Of a stretch of 64,000 nt of DNA, positions 43,034-52,604 are shown piece by piece. The stretch is from the NCBI GenBank assembly GCA_024234875.1, contig JACKNM010000007.1, positions 186,001 through 250,000 of the forward strand, written 5' to 3'. The stretch comes from Ectothiorhodospiraceae bacterium. GTDB taxonomy: Bacteria > Pseudomonadota > Gammaproteobacteria > HK1. The position numbers and the translations under genes are program-made. How positions within the stretch are numbered: position 1 is the first letter of the stretch; every line of letters starts with the position of its first letter. The notes under the pieces are model-generated. The model saw only the letters and a program-made list of their open reading frames with translations. It did no database searches and was not told the DNA's origin.

Positions 43034-44146
43034 TCAGGCGACGAAGATGTCCTCGGGAAGCAGCGCGCTCACCGCCACGTTGGGCAGATCGACGGCATTG
43101 GCGACGCGCAGATCCACCGCCACGCTGCAGATGACGTAGGCCTGCTCGCGGCTGAAGCCGCGATGCTCGAGCAGATCGATCATCTGCAGCAGGGCGTTGC
43201 GGGCGGCGAGCGTGAGGTCCTCGCACTCCTGGGTCCCGTCGTCGCGGATCGGCATGCCGACGGTGGCGGTGAAGTTGCGTGGCGCGGCCCATTCGGGGGC
43301 GGCGAAGTAACCGGGGTGGGAGAAACGCGGGAAACGGATGCGCTCGTCCCGGGCGCGCCCGGCGTGGAGATGGAAGCGCACGGTGCAGGTCGCGCCCATC
43401 TCGATGGCGGTGATGCAGCACTCGGAGTCGCCCTGGGCGAAATGTGCGTCCCCGGTCGAGAACAGCGCGCCGTCGACGTTCACCGGCAGGAAGAGCCGCG
43501 AGCCACGGGTGAGCTGCTTGGCGTCGAGATTGCCGCAGTTCTCGCGCGGCGGCAGGGTGCGCAGCCCGCTGCTCGCCACCGGCTCGGTGGCCGGAATCGC
43601 GTCCTGGGGGTCGGGAGGGAAGGCGATGCCGCCGCGGCGCACGAGATCCGCCTCGCGCGCGGTCCACGCCACGAGCTGCTCGTGCGAGGGGGCGACGCCC
43701 GAGGTGCCCATGAACGAGCCGTCGGGAATGCGCACCCCGGGCACCTGCTCCGAGGTCGCGAAGCCGTCGGCGATGTCCCAGTGGGCGATGAAGTTGCGCG
43801 GGAAGTGCGCGCGCAGGAAGCCCGCGCCGGGGCGGATCCGTGTCCACCCGTAGGGCTCGGCGACGATGTCGACGAACTCGACCTCCAGCAGGTCTCCGGG
43901 CCGCGCGCCGGCGACGTGGACGGGACCGGTCAGCGGATGCGCGACCTTGGGGTCGAGGCGCTCGAGATCCGCCACCGTCATCCCGCGACGGATCTGACCG
44001 TCCGCGGCGTCCCGAGTCTCGAAGGTCACTGTCTCCCCCGGCGCCACCTCGAGCACCGGCGGGATGTCGGGATGCCACCGGTTGTGTCCGGTGCTCGCCT
44101 CGTCACGCAGTCGCCTCGCGCGGTCGATACGGATTGCCTTGCTCAC
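43034..44146 (-). CDS. Acetamidase/formamidase (FmdA/AmdA family)
   Basis: 370 residues from GTG 44146, with GGGAGGGG upstream. Hydrolyses short amides to the acid and ammonia; zinc-dependent. Signatures: AHFPRNFIAHWDI, then ENCGNLDAKQLTRGSRLFLPV and FSTGDAHFAQGDSECCITAIEMGATCTV, all typical of the family. Some members prefer formamide, others acetamide. Divergent from the CocE hydrolase gene, with 150 bp between in which I see no clear site. Confidence 0.9.
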   Translation of the reverse strand: MSKAIRIDRARRLRDEASTGHNRWHPDIPPVLEVAPGETVTFETRDAADGQIRRGMTVADLERLDPKVAHPLTGPVHVAGARPGDLLEVEFVDIVAEPYGWTRIRPGAGFLRAHFPRNFIAHWDIADGFATSEQVPGVRIPDGSFMGTSGVAPSHEQLVAWTAREADLVRRGGIAFPPDPQDAIPATEPVASSGLRTLPPRENCGNLDAKQLTRGSRLFLPVNVDGALFSTGDAHFAQGDSECCITAIEMGATCTVRFHLHAGRARDERIRFPRFSHPGYFAAPEWAAPRNFTATVGMPIRDDGTQECEDLTLAARNALLQMIDLLEHRGFSREQAYVICSVAVDLRVANAVDLPNVAVSALLPEDIFVA

Positions 44147-44296
44147 CGCCCCCTCCCTCGTCTCGGGTCGCCGAAGTCGGCGGATGGTAGCAGCCCGCAG
44201 GCCGCCGGCGGTGCTCACGCCGCTGGTGCACGCGCCACCGCAGGCGCGATACAGTCCCGACGCCGCCGGTGGCGGTCCACCAGGAGGACGAGACCG

Positions 44297-46204
44297 ATGG
44301 AGCTGCCCTACCCCGTGTCGCGCCCGTCCCACGACGTGACCGTCGACGCCGACGTCATGGTCCGCATGCGCGACGGCGTGCGTCTGGCGACCGACATCTA
44401 CTGGCCGACGCGCGACGGGCGCCGCATCGAGGGCCCGCACCCCGTCCTGCTGCACCGCACCCCGTACAACAAGCGCGAGGCGGATCGCCGGGTCGGCTAC
44501 AACCACTGGTTCGCGTCGCGTGGCTACATCGTGGTCGACCAGGACTGCCGCGGCTGCTTCCGCTCCGAGGGCGACGTCGACTTCCTGCTACCGGAGGCGC
44601 CCGACGGCTTCGACACCATGCAGTGGATCGGCGAGCAGTCGTGGTCGGGCAAGGTGGGCACCTTCGGCACCTCGTGGAGCGGCTGGACGCAGACCGCGCT
44701 CGCGGCGCTGGGGCCGTCGAACCTGCACGCGATGGTGCCGAACATGAGCGGCTCCAACGCCTACACGAGCTCGGTGCGCCACAACGGCGCGCTGGAGCTA
44801 CGGTTCATCGCCTGGGCGTTCTGGCACTCGGCCACCAACACGCAAGCGGCGCTGAAGTCCGAGCCGTGGATCGACGCCGCCCTCAACCTCGACGCGCCGA
44901 CGGTGCGCGACTGGCTCACGCGCTGGCCGCTGCGCCGCGGGCAGACCCAGCTCGCGCTGGTCCCACCCTACGAGCGCTGGGCGCTCGAGCTCGCCGCCCG
45001 CGCCGACTACGACGACGAGTACTGGGGGCATCCGAGCATGAACCCCAGCCGTCACTGGTCGGATTACCCGGACTGCCCGACGCTCTACGTCGGCGGCTGG
45101 TACGACTCCTACACCCGCGGCACGTTCGAGAGCTTCGACGGCCACGGCGCGGCGAAGCGCGGACCGGTCCGCGCGCTGGTCGGACCGTGGACCCACGGCA
45201 CCAAGACGGTCGAGTTGCAGCACAGCGGCGACGTCGACTTCGGCGAGGCGGCGGCGCTGCCGAGCTTCCGCGAGCTGCACCTGCGCTGGTTCGACGCGTG
45301 GCTGCGCGGTGAGCGAAACGGCGTCGCCGACGAGCCGCCGGTGCATCTGTTCGTGATGGGTGGCGGCAGCGGACGGATGACCCCGGAGGGGCGCCTCGAC
45401 CACGGGGGCCGCTGGCGCAGCGAGCGCGAATGGCCGCTCGCCCGCACCCGATTCACGCCCTGGTTCCTGCACGGTGACGGCACGTTGCGCGAGCGCGCGC
45501 CGACCGTCGAGAGCAGCCACACGAGCTACCGATTCGACCCGTCGAACCCGGTCCCCTCCATCGGCGGCAACGTGTCGTCCTTGCGCGGGATGGCCGAGCT
45601 CCCGCCGGGGCGCATCGACGTCGAGGCGGTGCCGCCGACCGCGCGGGTCGACGAGATCATGCACGCCGGCGGCTTCGACCAGCGCGAGCACCGCAAGCAC
45701 TTCGGCTCGCGCGCGCCGTGGCTGCCGCTCGGCGCCCGGCCCGACGTGCTGGTGTTCCAGACCGAGCCGCTGGCCGAGGACATGGAGGTCACGGGGCCGA
45801 TCGAGGTCCACCTCTGGGTCGCCACCTCCGCCGTCGACACCGACTTCACCGCCAAGCTGATCGACGTCTACCCGCCGAGCGCGGCCTACCCCTTCGGCTA
45901 CGCACTGAACATCTCCGACAGCATCCTGCGCCTGCGTTATCGCAACGGCGACGGTGTGCCCGCCCTGGTCGAGCCGGACACCCCGCTCGCGATTTCCATC
46001 ACCCTGTATCCGACCAGCAACGTCTTCGTCCGCGGGCATCGCATCCGACTCGACGTCTCGTCGAGCAACTTCCCGCGCTTCGACGTCAACACCAACACCG
46101 GTGAGCCGCTCGGTCGGGAGCGGATGCGTGTCGTCGCCAACAACACCGTGTTCCACGACGCCGGGCGCCCGTCGCGGATCGTGCTGCCGGTGATCCCGGC
46201 CTGA
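44297..46204 (+). CDS. CocE/NonD-family hydrolase (X-Pro dipeptidyl-peptidase-like)
   Basis: 635 residues, no signal peptide. The catalytic domain has GTFGTSWSGWTQ (nucleophile Ser in G-x-S-x-x-G), GGWYDSYTRGTFESF (acid Asp) and a HGTK site with WTHGTK (base His), followed by the beta-rich C-terminal domain (PIEVHLWVATSAVDTDFTAKLIDV). Members cleave cocaine, cephalosporin and glutaryl esters or X-Pro peptides. AGGAGG lies nine bases before the ATG. It leads an operon with the deacetylase and the 2OG oxygenase. Confidence 0.92.
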   Translation: MELPYPVSRPSHDVTVDADVMVRMRDGVRLATDIYWPTRDGRRIEGPHPVLLHRTPYNKREADRRVGYNHWFASRGYIVVDQDCRGCFRSEGDVDFLLPEAPDGFDTMQWIGEQSWSGKVGTFGTSWSGWTQTALAALGPSNLHAMVPNMSGSNAYTSSVRHNGALELRFIAWAFWHSATNTQAALKSEPWIDAALNLDAPTVRDWLTRWPLRRGQTQLALVPPYERWALELAARADYDDEYWGHPSMNPSRHWSDYPDCPTLYVGGWYDSYTRGTFESFDGHGAAKRGPVRALVGPWTHGTKTVELQHSGDVDFGEAAALPSFRELHLRWFDAWLRGERNGVADEPPVHLFVMGGGSGRMTPEGRLDHGGRWRSEREWPLARTRFTPWFLHGDGTLRERAPTVESSHTSYRFDPSNPVPSIGGNVSSLRGMAELPPGRIDVEAVPPTARVDEIMHAGGFDQREHRKHFGSRAPWLPLGARPDVLVFQTEPLAEDMEVTGPIEVHLWVATSAVDTDFTAKLIDVYPPSAAYPFGYALNISDSILRLRYRNGDGVPALVEPDTPLAISITLYPTSNVFVRGHRIRLDVSSSNFPRFDVNTNTGEPLGRERMRVVANNTVFHDAGRPSRIVLPVIPA

Positions 46205-46213
46205 GGAGGCGCG

Positions 46214-47014
46214 ATGACCACGGGCGACACGTTTCCGGTGGTGGTCGGCATCTGCCTCGACGCGGAGGCGATCTGGCTGAACAAGATCGGCGCGGACGAG
46301 CGCCGGCCGATCATGCTCTCCAATGGCACCTACGCGATCCGGGAAGGGCTCGCGCCGCTGCTCGATCTGCTCACCGACCGCGAGGTGGCGGCGACCTTCT
46401 ACGTGCCCGGAATCACCGCCGACCGCTATCCCGACGCGGTGCGCTCGATCGCGGCCCGCGGTCACGAGATCGCGAGCCACACCTACGACCATCGCAGCGC
46501 GCTCGGACGCACGCGCGAGGCCGAGCGCGCCGATCTGCTGGCCGGCATCGACGCGCTGGAGCGCATCACCGGCACCCGCCCCACCACCTGGCGCTCGGCG
46601 TCGTGGGAGTTCAGCGACCACACCCTCGACCTGCTGCTGGAGGCCGGCGTGACCTGCTCGGCCAACTATCACGACACCGCCCGCCCCTACCGCCACCGGC
46701 GCGACGGGGTCGCGTTGCCTCTGGTCGAGCTGCCGGTGCAATGGTTCCTCGCCGACGCGCCCTACTTCCTCTACGACGGCGCCCTGCCGGGCCGGATACC
46801 GCGCGCCGCGGCCGACGCGCACGCGGTGTGGGCGGAGGAGTTCATCGCGTTGTACGAGGATCGCCCCGGCGCGTTCTTCCATCTCACCCTCCACGTGCAA
46901 CTCATCGGCCACGCCGGACGACTGCGCATGCTCGCCCGCTTCCTCGACCTGATACGCGAGCACGGCCGGGCCCGATTCATGACCGCGGCCGAGCTCGCGG
47001 CGACCGTCCCGTGA
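46214..47014 (+). CDS. Polysaccharide deacetylase-family (NodB-fold) hydrolase
   Basis: 266 residues. Asp16 (CLDAEA) and SHTYDH (88-93, His89 and His93) give the D-H-H metal site; FFHLTLH near the end holds the catalytic His. No signal peptide, so it is cytoplasmic. That, and its non-sugar gene context, point to the allantoinase (PuuE)/imidase-like branch rather than a cell-wall deacetylase: a C-N hydrolase for cyclic or acyl amides. 9 bp after the CocE-like gene and overlapping the next by GTGA. Confidence 0.85.
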   Translation: MTTGDTFPVVVGICLDAEAIWLNKIGADERRPIMLSNGTYAIREGLAPLLDLLTDREVAATFYVPGITADRYPDAVRSIAARGHEIASHTYDHRSALGRTREAERADLLAGIDALERITGTRPTTWRSASWEFSDHTLDLLLEAGVTCSANYHDTARPYRHRRDGVALPLVELPVQWFLADAPYFLYDGALPGRIPRAAADAHAVWAEEFIALYEDRPGAFFHLTLHVQLIGHAGRLRMLARFLDLIREHGRARFMTAAELAATVP

Positions 47015-48018
47015 CCGCCTCCACTGCGGTGCCGGTCATCGATCTCACGCCTCTACGACGCGGTGACGAGGCGAGTCGGCGCGCGGTGGCGCGCGAGATC
47101 GGGCGCGCCTGCGAGACGATCGGGTTCCTGGTCGTGCGCGGCCACGGCGTGCCGCAAGGGTTGATCGCCGATACTCGCGCGGCGGCGCGCGAGCTCTTCG
47201 CGCTACCGCTGGCGGAGAAGGAGGCGGTGCCGCGCGTCGCGCCCGCCTTCAATCGCGGCTACGGGCGCGTGGCCGGCGAGAGCCTCGGACGCAGCCTCGG
47301 CGTCGAGGCACCGAACGACTACAAGGAGTCGTTCTCGATCGGCCCGCCACGGGTGCCCGACGACGCCTACCACACCGCGCCCGACGCCTTTCCGCACTTC
47401 GCCCCCAATCGCTGGCCGGCGCGTCCGCCCCGGTTGCGCCCGCTGCTCGAGACCTATTACGAGGCGATGGAGCGGCTTGCCGACGACCTCATGCGGGGGT
47501 TCGCGCTCGCCCTCGGTCTGGACGAGGGCCACTTCGTGCCGTTCATCGACCGGCACTGCAGTAGTGTCCGCCTCATCCACTACCCGCAGCAGGACACGCC
47601 GCCGGCCGACGGCCAGCTACGCGCCGGCGCCCACACCGACTACGGGAGCCTGACCGTGGTGTGCACCGAGGACGTGCCGGGTGGGCTCCAGGTACGGACC
47701 ACGAGCGATGGTTGGGTGGACGTGGTGCCGCCGGCCGACGGGCTGGTCGTCAACATCGGCGACCTGATGGCCTGTTGGACCAACGATCGCTGGGTCTCGA
47801 CCCTGCACCGGGTCGCGAATCCACCACCGGATGTGCGCGGCGCGTCGACCGACCGGGTGTCGATCGTGTTCTTCCACCAACCGAATTACGACGCCCGCAT
47901 CGAGTGCCTGCCGGGATGCTCGGGGCCCGGTCGGCCGGCGCGGCATGCGCCGACCACCTCCGGAGCGCACCGACTCGCCAAGCTCGGACGGGCCAACCAG
48001 GGCCCGTCCGCCCGCTGA
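47011..48018 (+). CDS. Isopenicillin-N-synthase-family Fe(II)/2OG dioxygenase
   Basis: 335 residues. The non-haem diox_N part (VIDLTPLRRG, FLVVRGHGVP) precedes the catalytic jelly roll with His208-x-Asp210 (AGAHTDYGSLTV), His266 (STLHRVAN) and R-x-S (Arg282, Ser284) for 2-oxoglutarate. Substrate unknown. GTG start overlapping the deacetylase stop; third and last gene of the operon. Ends in a weak hairpin (48010-48031, GCCCGC/GCGGGC). Confidence 0.9.
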   Translation: MTASTAVPVIDLTPLRRGDEASRRAVAREIGRACETIGFLVVRGHGVPQGLIADTRAAARELFALPLAEKEAVPRVAPAFNRGYGRVAGESLGRSLGVEAPNDYKESFSIGPPRVPDDAYHTAPDAFPHFAPNRWPARPPRLRPLLETYYEAMERLADDLMRGFALALGLDEGHFVPFIDRHCSSVRLIHYPQQDTPPADGQLRAGAHTDYGSLTVVCTEDVPGGLQVRTTSDGWVDVVPPADGLVVNIGDLMACWTNDRWVSTLHRVANPPPDVRGASTDRVSIVFFHQPNYDARIECLPGCSGPGRPARHAPTTSGAHRLAKLGRANQGPSAR

Positions 48019-48031
48019 CCGCCGCGCGGGC
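48010..48031. terminator. Weak hairpin at the 2OG-oxygenase stop codon
   Basis: GCCCGC pairs with GCGGGC around a 10-base loop that contains the stop codon; between convergent genes 47011-48018 and 48037-49365. Confidence 0.35.
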
Positions 48032-48036
48032 TCGCC

Positions 48037-49365
48037 TCAAGCGGCGCCGCGAAACACCTGGGCATGCTCGTCGAGGATCTCGGCGAAGGCCCCGGCGAAG
48101 GCGTCGTACTCGGCGTCGGTGATCGGCAGCGCGAGGCTCATGAACCCACGCCGCGCGATCTGGAACCCGCGCATGTTGAGCTCCAGATGCACCAGCTTGC
48201 GCGCCGCATACGGCACATGGGCGAGATCCGACGGCCGGCGAATCGGACCGCGATGGGTGGGGTGGATGCAGAGCATCGAGCCCAGCCCGCTCACCGTCAG
48301 CGGCACGTCGCGCTGGTCGGCCGCGGCCTGGAGCCGCTGGCGCAGCCGGTCGCCACGTGCATTGAGCTCGATGACGCGCTCGCGGGTGAACACCTTCTCC
48401 AGGCCCGCCTGCCCGGCCGCCATGGTCAGCACGTTGTTGTTGTACGTGCCGGAGTGGGTGAGCGCGTCGGGACGCCGCGGGTCGAGCCGGGCCATCAGGT
48501 CCATGCGGCCACCGAAGGCGCCGAAGGTGACCCCGCCGCCGAGGTATTTCCCGAACGACACGAGGTCGGGCGTGATGCCGTGGAGCGCATGCAGACCGCC
48601 AGGCGCGAGGCGCGAGGTCATCACCTCGTCGAAGATGAGCAGCGTGCCGGTACGCTCGGTCGCCTCGCGCAGTGCCTGCAGGAACTCGCGATCGGCCGGG
48701 ATGCACCCACCCCCGCCCATCATCGGCTCGAGGATCACCGCCGCCAGGCGCGGACCGTGCTCCGCGATCAGGCGCGTGGCACCGTCGATGTCGTTGTACT
48801 CGGCGATGACCGACTCGATCGGCGCGTTCATCGGTGACGGCTCGCCGCCCGCGAACGAGTAGAGCCCACCGTGATAGCCGCCGGAGAACACCATCACCAG
48901 GTCGCGCCCGGTGATCGCGCGCGCGAGCGACAGGCACATCATGTTGCCCTCGGTGCCCGAGTTGCAGAAGCGCACCATGTCGACCGCGGGAAAGCGCTCA
49001 CACATCAGCTCGGCGAGTCGCGTCTCGTACTTGTTTGGCCCGCCCAGCACCAACCCGCCTTCCAGGGCGCCGCGAATCGCGTCGAGGATCGCCGGCTCCG
49101 AATGCCCGTAGAGGCCCGCCGTGTACTCGCCGAGGAAGTCGAGATAGCGATGGCCGTCGAGGTCGGTGACCCAGGCACCCTCGCCCTTGACCAGGGTGAC
49201 CGGGAACGGGTCGTAGTGCAGCACGGTTCGGGTGTTCGCGCCGGGCATGGAGCGCGTCGCCCGCTCGTAGCGGGCCTGGCTCTCGGGATTGGCTGCCACG
49301 AAGCGAGCCTCGGCGTCGGCCACCGCCGCGTCGAGGGTCAGGTTGCGCATCGAAGCCTGGGTCAT
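48037..49365 (-). CDS. Class III aminotransferase (glutamate-1-semialdehyde aminomutase-like)
   Basis: 442 residues from ATG 49365 (GGAGG upstream). PLP enzyme: SGTEG (136-140), Asp246 in IFDEVMTS, and Lys273 in VSFGKYLGGG as the Schiff-base residue. Similar to HemL but with changed active-site context and a catabolic neighbourhood, so it is more likely an omega-aminotransferase or racemase-like enzyme for a small amino compound. Divergent from the TRAP operon across 274 bp that includes an inverted repeat. Confidence 0.9.
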   Translation of the reverse strand: MTQASMRNLTLDAAVADAEARFVAANPESQARYERATRSMPGANTRTVLHYDPFPVTLVKGEGAWVTDLDGHRYLDFLGEYTAGLYGHSEPAILDAIRGALEGGLVLGGPNKYETRLAELMCERFPAVDMVRFCNSGTEGNMMCLSLARAITGRDLVMVFSGGYHGGLYSFAGGEPSPMNAPIESVIAEYNDIDGATRLIAEHGPRLAAVILEPMMGGGGCIPADREFLQALREATERTGTLLIFDEVMTSRLAPGGLHALHGITPDLVSFGKYLGGGVTFGAFGGRMDLMARLDPRRPDALTHSGTYNNNVLTMAAGQAGLEKVFTRERVIELNARGDRLRQRLQAAADQRDVPLTVSGLGSMLCIHPTHRGPIRRPSDLAHVPYAARKLVHLELNMRGFQIARRGFMSLALPITDAEYDAFAGAFAEILDEHAQVFRGAA

Positions 49366-49457
49366 CTTGCCTTCCTCCACCGGCAGGCGAGCACCGCCGG
49401 CCGGACCACGCTCGATTGAAGTCGCGGCGCCGACTCTAGCAGGAAGCCCCCGCCATT

Positions 49458-49474
49458 TGTTGCTCCGGCCAACA
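49458..49474. promoter_or_regulatory. Inverted repeat TGTTG-N7-CAACA in the aminotransferase/TRAP control region
   Basis: Perfect 5-bp half-sites 7 bp apart, set between the divergent aminotransferase and TRAP genes, about 93 bp upstream of the former and 165 bp of the latter. Likely operator for a local regulator such as a GntR- or IclR-type protein, none of which is encoded in the window. Confidence 0.35.
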
Positions 49475-49639
49475 GGAATCGTGCTTGTAACCGTCGGCGG
49501 CGTTGCCCTAGCATTCAGGCGCCACGGCAGGGACCGAGATCGTGCGCCTCGCCGCGCTCCCGGCCTGTCGATCCGGCGCCCATCCCACCGTCTCGGCGCG
49601 GCGTGGACCGCGTCCGGGCGCGCAAGACAGGAGACGACG

Positions 49640-50659
49640 ATGCGTGCTCCGAAGTTCCAGTCCCTGCTGATCGCCGCTGCCATCGCCCTCACCCCGCTCG
49701 CCACCAGCGCCCAGTCCGTGAGCTGGCGGATGCAGAGCAATCTCGCCGCCGGAGAGCCCGGCTACGAGTCGGTGCGGGTGAACTTCGTCGAGGCGCTCGA
49801 GCGCATGTCGGGCGGGCGGATCAAGATCCAGCTCCACCCGGTCGGCGCGCTGTTCCCGGTTCAGGAGGGGCTGGAGGCGGTCGGCAGCGGGATCGTCGAG
49901 GTCGCGATGCTGACCGGGGGTTACTTCGCCGGCAAGCTCGGCCCGATCGCGACGCTCGAGTCCGGCGTCCCGGGCGCCGAGCGCACCGCGATGGAGCGCT
50001 ATGCGTTCTTCTACAACAAGGGCTTCATCGACATCGCCCGCGAGGCCTACGACAAGTACGGCATCTTCTACCTGGCCCCGCACCTGTCGCCGTCGTGGGA
50101 CATCATCTCGAAGAAGCCGTTGCGCGGGCGTGCCGACTTCGCCGGGCTCAAGATCCGCTCCTTCGGGATCGAGGCCAAGTGGTACGAGTCGATGGGCGCG
50201 TCGTCGGTGTTCCTCAGCGGCGCCGAGGTCTACACGGGACTGTCCACCGGTGTGGTCGATGCGGTGCGCTGGGGTAGTCCGAGCGTGATGCTCAAGATCT
50301 CGCTGAACGAGGTCGGCAAGTACTACATCCAGCCCTCGCCGATGCCGGCGCCGAACAACAACTTCCTGGTCAACAAGGAATCCTGGGCGAGCCTGCCCGA
50401 CGACTTGAAGGCGATGATGCTCGAGGCCGCGAAGCTCGCTTCCTTGGACTACCTGGCACGCGCCGCGGCGCTCGACGCCAAGGCGGTGGCCACCATGAAG
50501 GCCGGTGGAATCGAGTTCGTCCAGATCCCCGACGCGGAGTGGTCGACGATGGAGGCGTCGGCACGCACGCTGTGGAAGGAGTATGCGAAGGAGGATCCGA
50601 CGCTGGCCGCACGCGCGGTGAAGCTGATGGAGGAGTATCTGGCCGAGCTCGGTCGTTGA
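49640..50659 (+). CDS. TRAP transporter solute-binding protein DctP
   Basis: 339 residues with a Sec signal (1-25, ending ATSAQS). Periplasmic binding protein of the C4-dicarboxylate-type TRAP family: GGRIKIQLHPVGALF, then ADFAGLKIRSFGIEAKWYESMGAS around the conserved Arg that grips a carboxylate, and TGLSTGVVDAVRW. The ligand is therefore most likely an organic acid. First gene of the operon with DctQ and DctM. Confidence 0.93.
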   Translation: MRAPKFQSLLIAAAIALTPLATSAQSVSWRMQSNLAAGEPGYESVRVNFVEALERMSGGRIKIQLHPVGALFPVQEGLEAVGSGIVEVAMLTGGYFAGKLGPIATLESGVPGAERTAMERYAFFYNKGFIDIAREAYDKYGIFYLAPHLSPSWDIISKKPLRGRADFAGLKIRSFGIEAKWYESMGASSVFLSGAEVYTGLSTGVVDAVRWGSPSVMLKISLNEVGKYYIQPSPMPAPNNNFLVNKESWASLPDDLKAMMLEAAKLASLDYLARAAALDAKAVATMKAGGIEFVQIPDAEWSTMEASARTLWKEYAKEDPTLAARAVKLMEEYLAELGR

Positions 50660-50738
50660 CCGAGCGGCCCTGGCCGGGCCCGGCGCGAGTGGCGGCGGTC
50701 ATCGCTGCCGCCCCTGCGCGATCGCGGGTACACCGGCC

Positions 50739-51278
50739 GTGACCCGCCTGGTCCGCCTGATCGAGCGCTTCAACCGCGCGGTCGGGCGGACGGTCTCGCT
50801 ACTCATCCTGGTGATGATCGGGGTGATCATGTACGAGACGGTCGCTCGCTACTTCTTCAACGCGCCGACCCCGTGGGCCCACGACGTCAGCGGGTGGCTG
50901 CAGGTCGTCTACGTGTTCCTCGGCGGCGCCTGGGCCCTGCAGCGCGGCTACCTGGTGCGGGTCGACATCGTGTTCGGTCGTTTGAGCTCACGCGCCCAGG
51001 CGGTCGTCGATCTGACGCTGTCGACGGTGCTCTTCGCCTGCTTCGCGGCGGTGGTGCTGTGGAAGGGGACGAACCTCGCGCTGCTGTCGCTGAAGATGGG
51101 CGAGACGTCGGCCACCGGGGTATGGAAAGGACCGGTCTATCCCGCCAAGGCCATGGTCCCGCTGGGAATGCTCCTGCTCACCGCGGCCTGGCTCGCGCAC
51201 TGCGCGCGCCAGGCGATGGTTTTGTTGGGACGACCGATCGAGGACGATGATCCCGCCGCTCCCGGAGCCACGCATTGA
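50739..51278 (+). CDS. TRAP transporter small permease DctQ
   Basis: 179 residues and four membrane segments (SLLILVMIGVIMYETVARYFF, WLQVVYVFLGGAWAL, VVDLTLSTVLFACFAAVVLW, MVPLGMLLLTAAWLA). GTG start. Its stop overlaps the TTG start of DctM (TTGA), as usual in TRAP operons. Confidence 0.92.
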   Translation: MTRLVRLIERFNRAVGRTVSLLILVMIGVIMYETVARYFFNAPTPWAHDVSGWLQVVYVFLGGAWALQRGYLVRVDIVFGRLSSRAQAVVDLTLSTVLFACFAAVVLWKGTNLALLSLKMGETSATGVWKGPVYPAKAMVPLGMLLLTAAWLAHCARQAMVLLGRPIEDDDPAAPGATH

Positions 51279-52585
51279 GCCCGGTGGAGCTGAGCGCCCT
51301 GTTCTTCGGGGTGATGATCCTGTGTCTCGCGGCCGGCGCCCCGATCGCCATCGTCCTCGGCGGGCTGAGTGCAATCCTGGTCACCATCTTCTGGGGCCCG
51401 AAGGCACTCAGCATGGTGGTGCTCAAGGCCTACGGCAACACCTCGAGCTTCGAGTTCCTCGCCATTCCGCTGTTCGTGTTCATGGCGAACATGCTCGAGC
51501 GATCCGGAATCGCGGAGGACCTCTACCGGACCATGTACCGCTTCGTCGGTCACCGGCGTGGTGGCCTGGCGGCGGGAACGATTCTGATCTGCACCATCTT
51601 CGCCGCGATGGCGGGGATCAGCGGCGCCGCCACGGTCTCGATGGGCATCCTCGCGTTGCCGGCGATGCTCTCGCGCGGGTATTCCAAGCGCATCGCGCTC
51701 GGCTCGGTCGCCGCCGGCGGATCGCTCGGGATCCTGATCCCACCGAGCGTCACGATGATCGTCTACGGGCTGGTGTCGCAGACGTCGGTGGGGCGCCTGT
51801 ACGCCGGCGGCGTCCTCCCGGGACTGCTGCTGGCGGCGATGTTCATCGCCTATGTCCTGATTCGCAGCCACCTGCAGCCGTCGCTCGCGCCGCCCGCGCC
51901 GCCCGAGGAACGTTTCTCCTGGCGCGAGAAGCTGCGCTCCCTCACCGGCCTGGTGTTCCCACTGCTGCTCGTGGTCGCCGTCCTCGGCTCGATCCTGACC
52001 GGATTCACCAGCATCTCGGAGGCCGCCGCGGTGGGGGCATTCGGCGCCCTCGTCGCCACTGCGCTGAAGGGGCGGCTGGGGTGGGCGATGCTGCGCCAGG
52101 CGGCGGACAACACGCTCCTGGTGTCGTGCCTCATCTTCTGGATCATCATCGGCGCGAGCGCGTTCTCGACGCTGTACACCGCGATGGGCGCCGCCTCCCT
52201 GGTCAAGGATCTGGTGCTCGGCCTCGGCGCCGACCGCTACCTGGTGCTGGTCGGCATGCAGATCGTGCTGATTCTGCTGGGCATGGTCATCGACACCGTC
52301 GGCATCATCATGATCACGGTTCCGGTGTTCCTGCCGATCATCGTCGCCCTCGGCTTCGATCCGGTGTGGTTCGGGGTGCTGTTCATCATCAACATGGAGA
52401 TCGGCTTCCTCACCCCGCCGTTCGGTTACAACCTGTTCTACCTCAAGGGCGTCGCACCACCGGGGGTGACCATCGGCGACATCTACGGCTCGATCGTCCC
52501 GTTCGTGGTGCTGATGATGGCGGCGCTCGGGCTGTGCATCGTCTTCCCCGAGATCATCCTCTGGCTGCCAAGGCAGATCTTCTGA
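51275..52585 (+). CDS. TRAP transporter large permease DctM
   Basis: 436 residues and about 12 membrane segments. Family landmarks: AAGAPIAIVLGGLSAI at the start, EFLAIPLFVFMANMLERSGI, GGSLGILIPPSVTMIVYGL, and NMEIGFLTPPFGYNLFYLKG. TTG start. Sodium-coupled uptake with DctP and DctQ. 19 bp before the HyuA-like gene. Confidence 0.95.
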   Translation: MSPVELSALFFGVMILCLAAGAPIAIVLGGLSAILVTIFWGPKALSMVVLKAYGNTSSFEFLAIPLFVFMANMLERSGIAEDLYRTMYRFVGHRRGGLAAGTILICTIFAAMAGISGAATVSMGILALPAMLSRGYSKRIALGSVAAGGSLGILIPPSVTMIVYGLVSQTSVGRLYAGGVLPGLLLAAMFIAYVLIRSHLQPSLAPPAPPEERFSWREKLRSLTGLVFPLLLVVAVLGSILTGFTSISEAAAVGAFGALVATALKGRLGWAMLRQAADNTLLVSCLIFWIIIGASAFSTLYTAMGAASLVKDLVLGLGADRYLVLVGMQIVLILLGMVIDTVGIIMITVPVFLPIIVALGFDPVWFGVLFIINMEIGFLTPPFGYNLFYLKGVAPPGVTIGDIYGSIVPFVVLMMAALGLCIVFPEIILWLPRQIF

Positions 52586-52604
52586 CACGCGAGGCGAATT
52601 CGTT

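Noticed and set aside
44798..46963. 721-codon minus-strand frame over the CocE hydrolase gene
   Set aside because: Antisense shadow; the CocE frame has the full catalytic pattern.
46214..47014. Cell-wall or chitin polysaccharide deacetylase
   Set aside because: No signal peptide and a catabolic operon; the NodB-fold call is kept but the cell-wall role is not.
48037..49365. hemL (haem synthesis)
   Set aside because: PLP motifs fit, but the catabolic, divergent setting and altered sequence make a different aminotransferase likelier.
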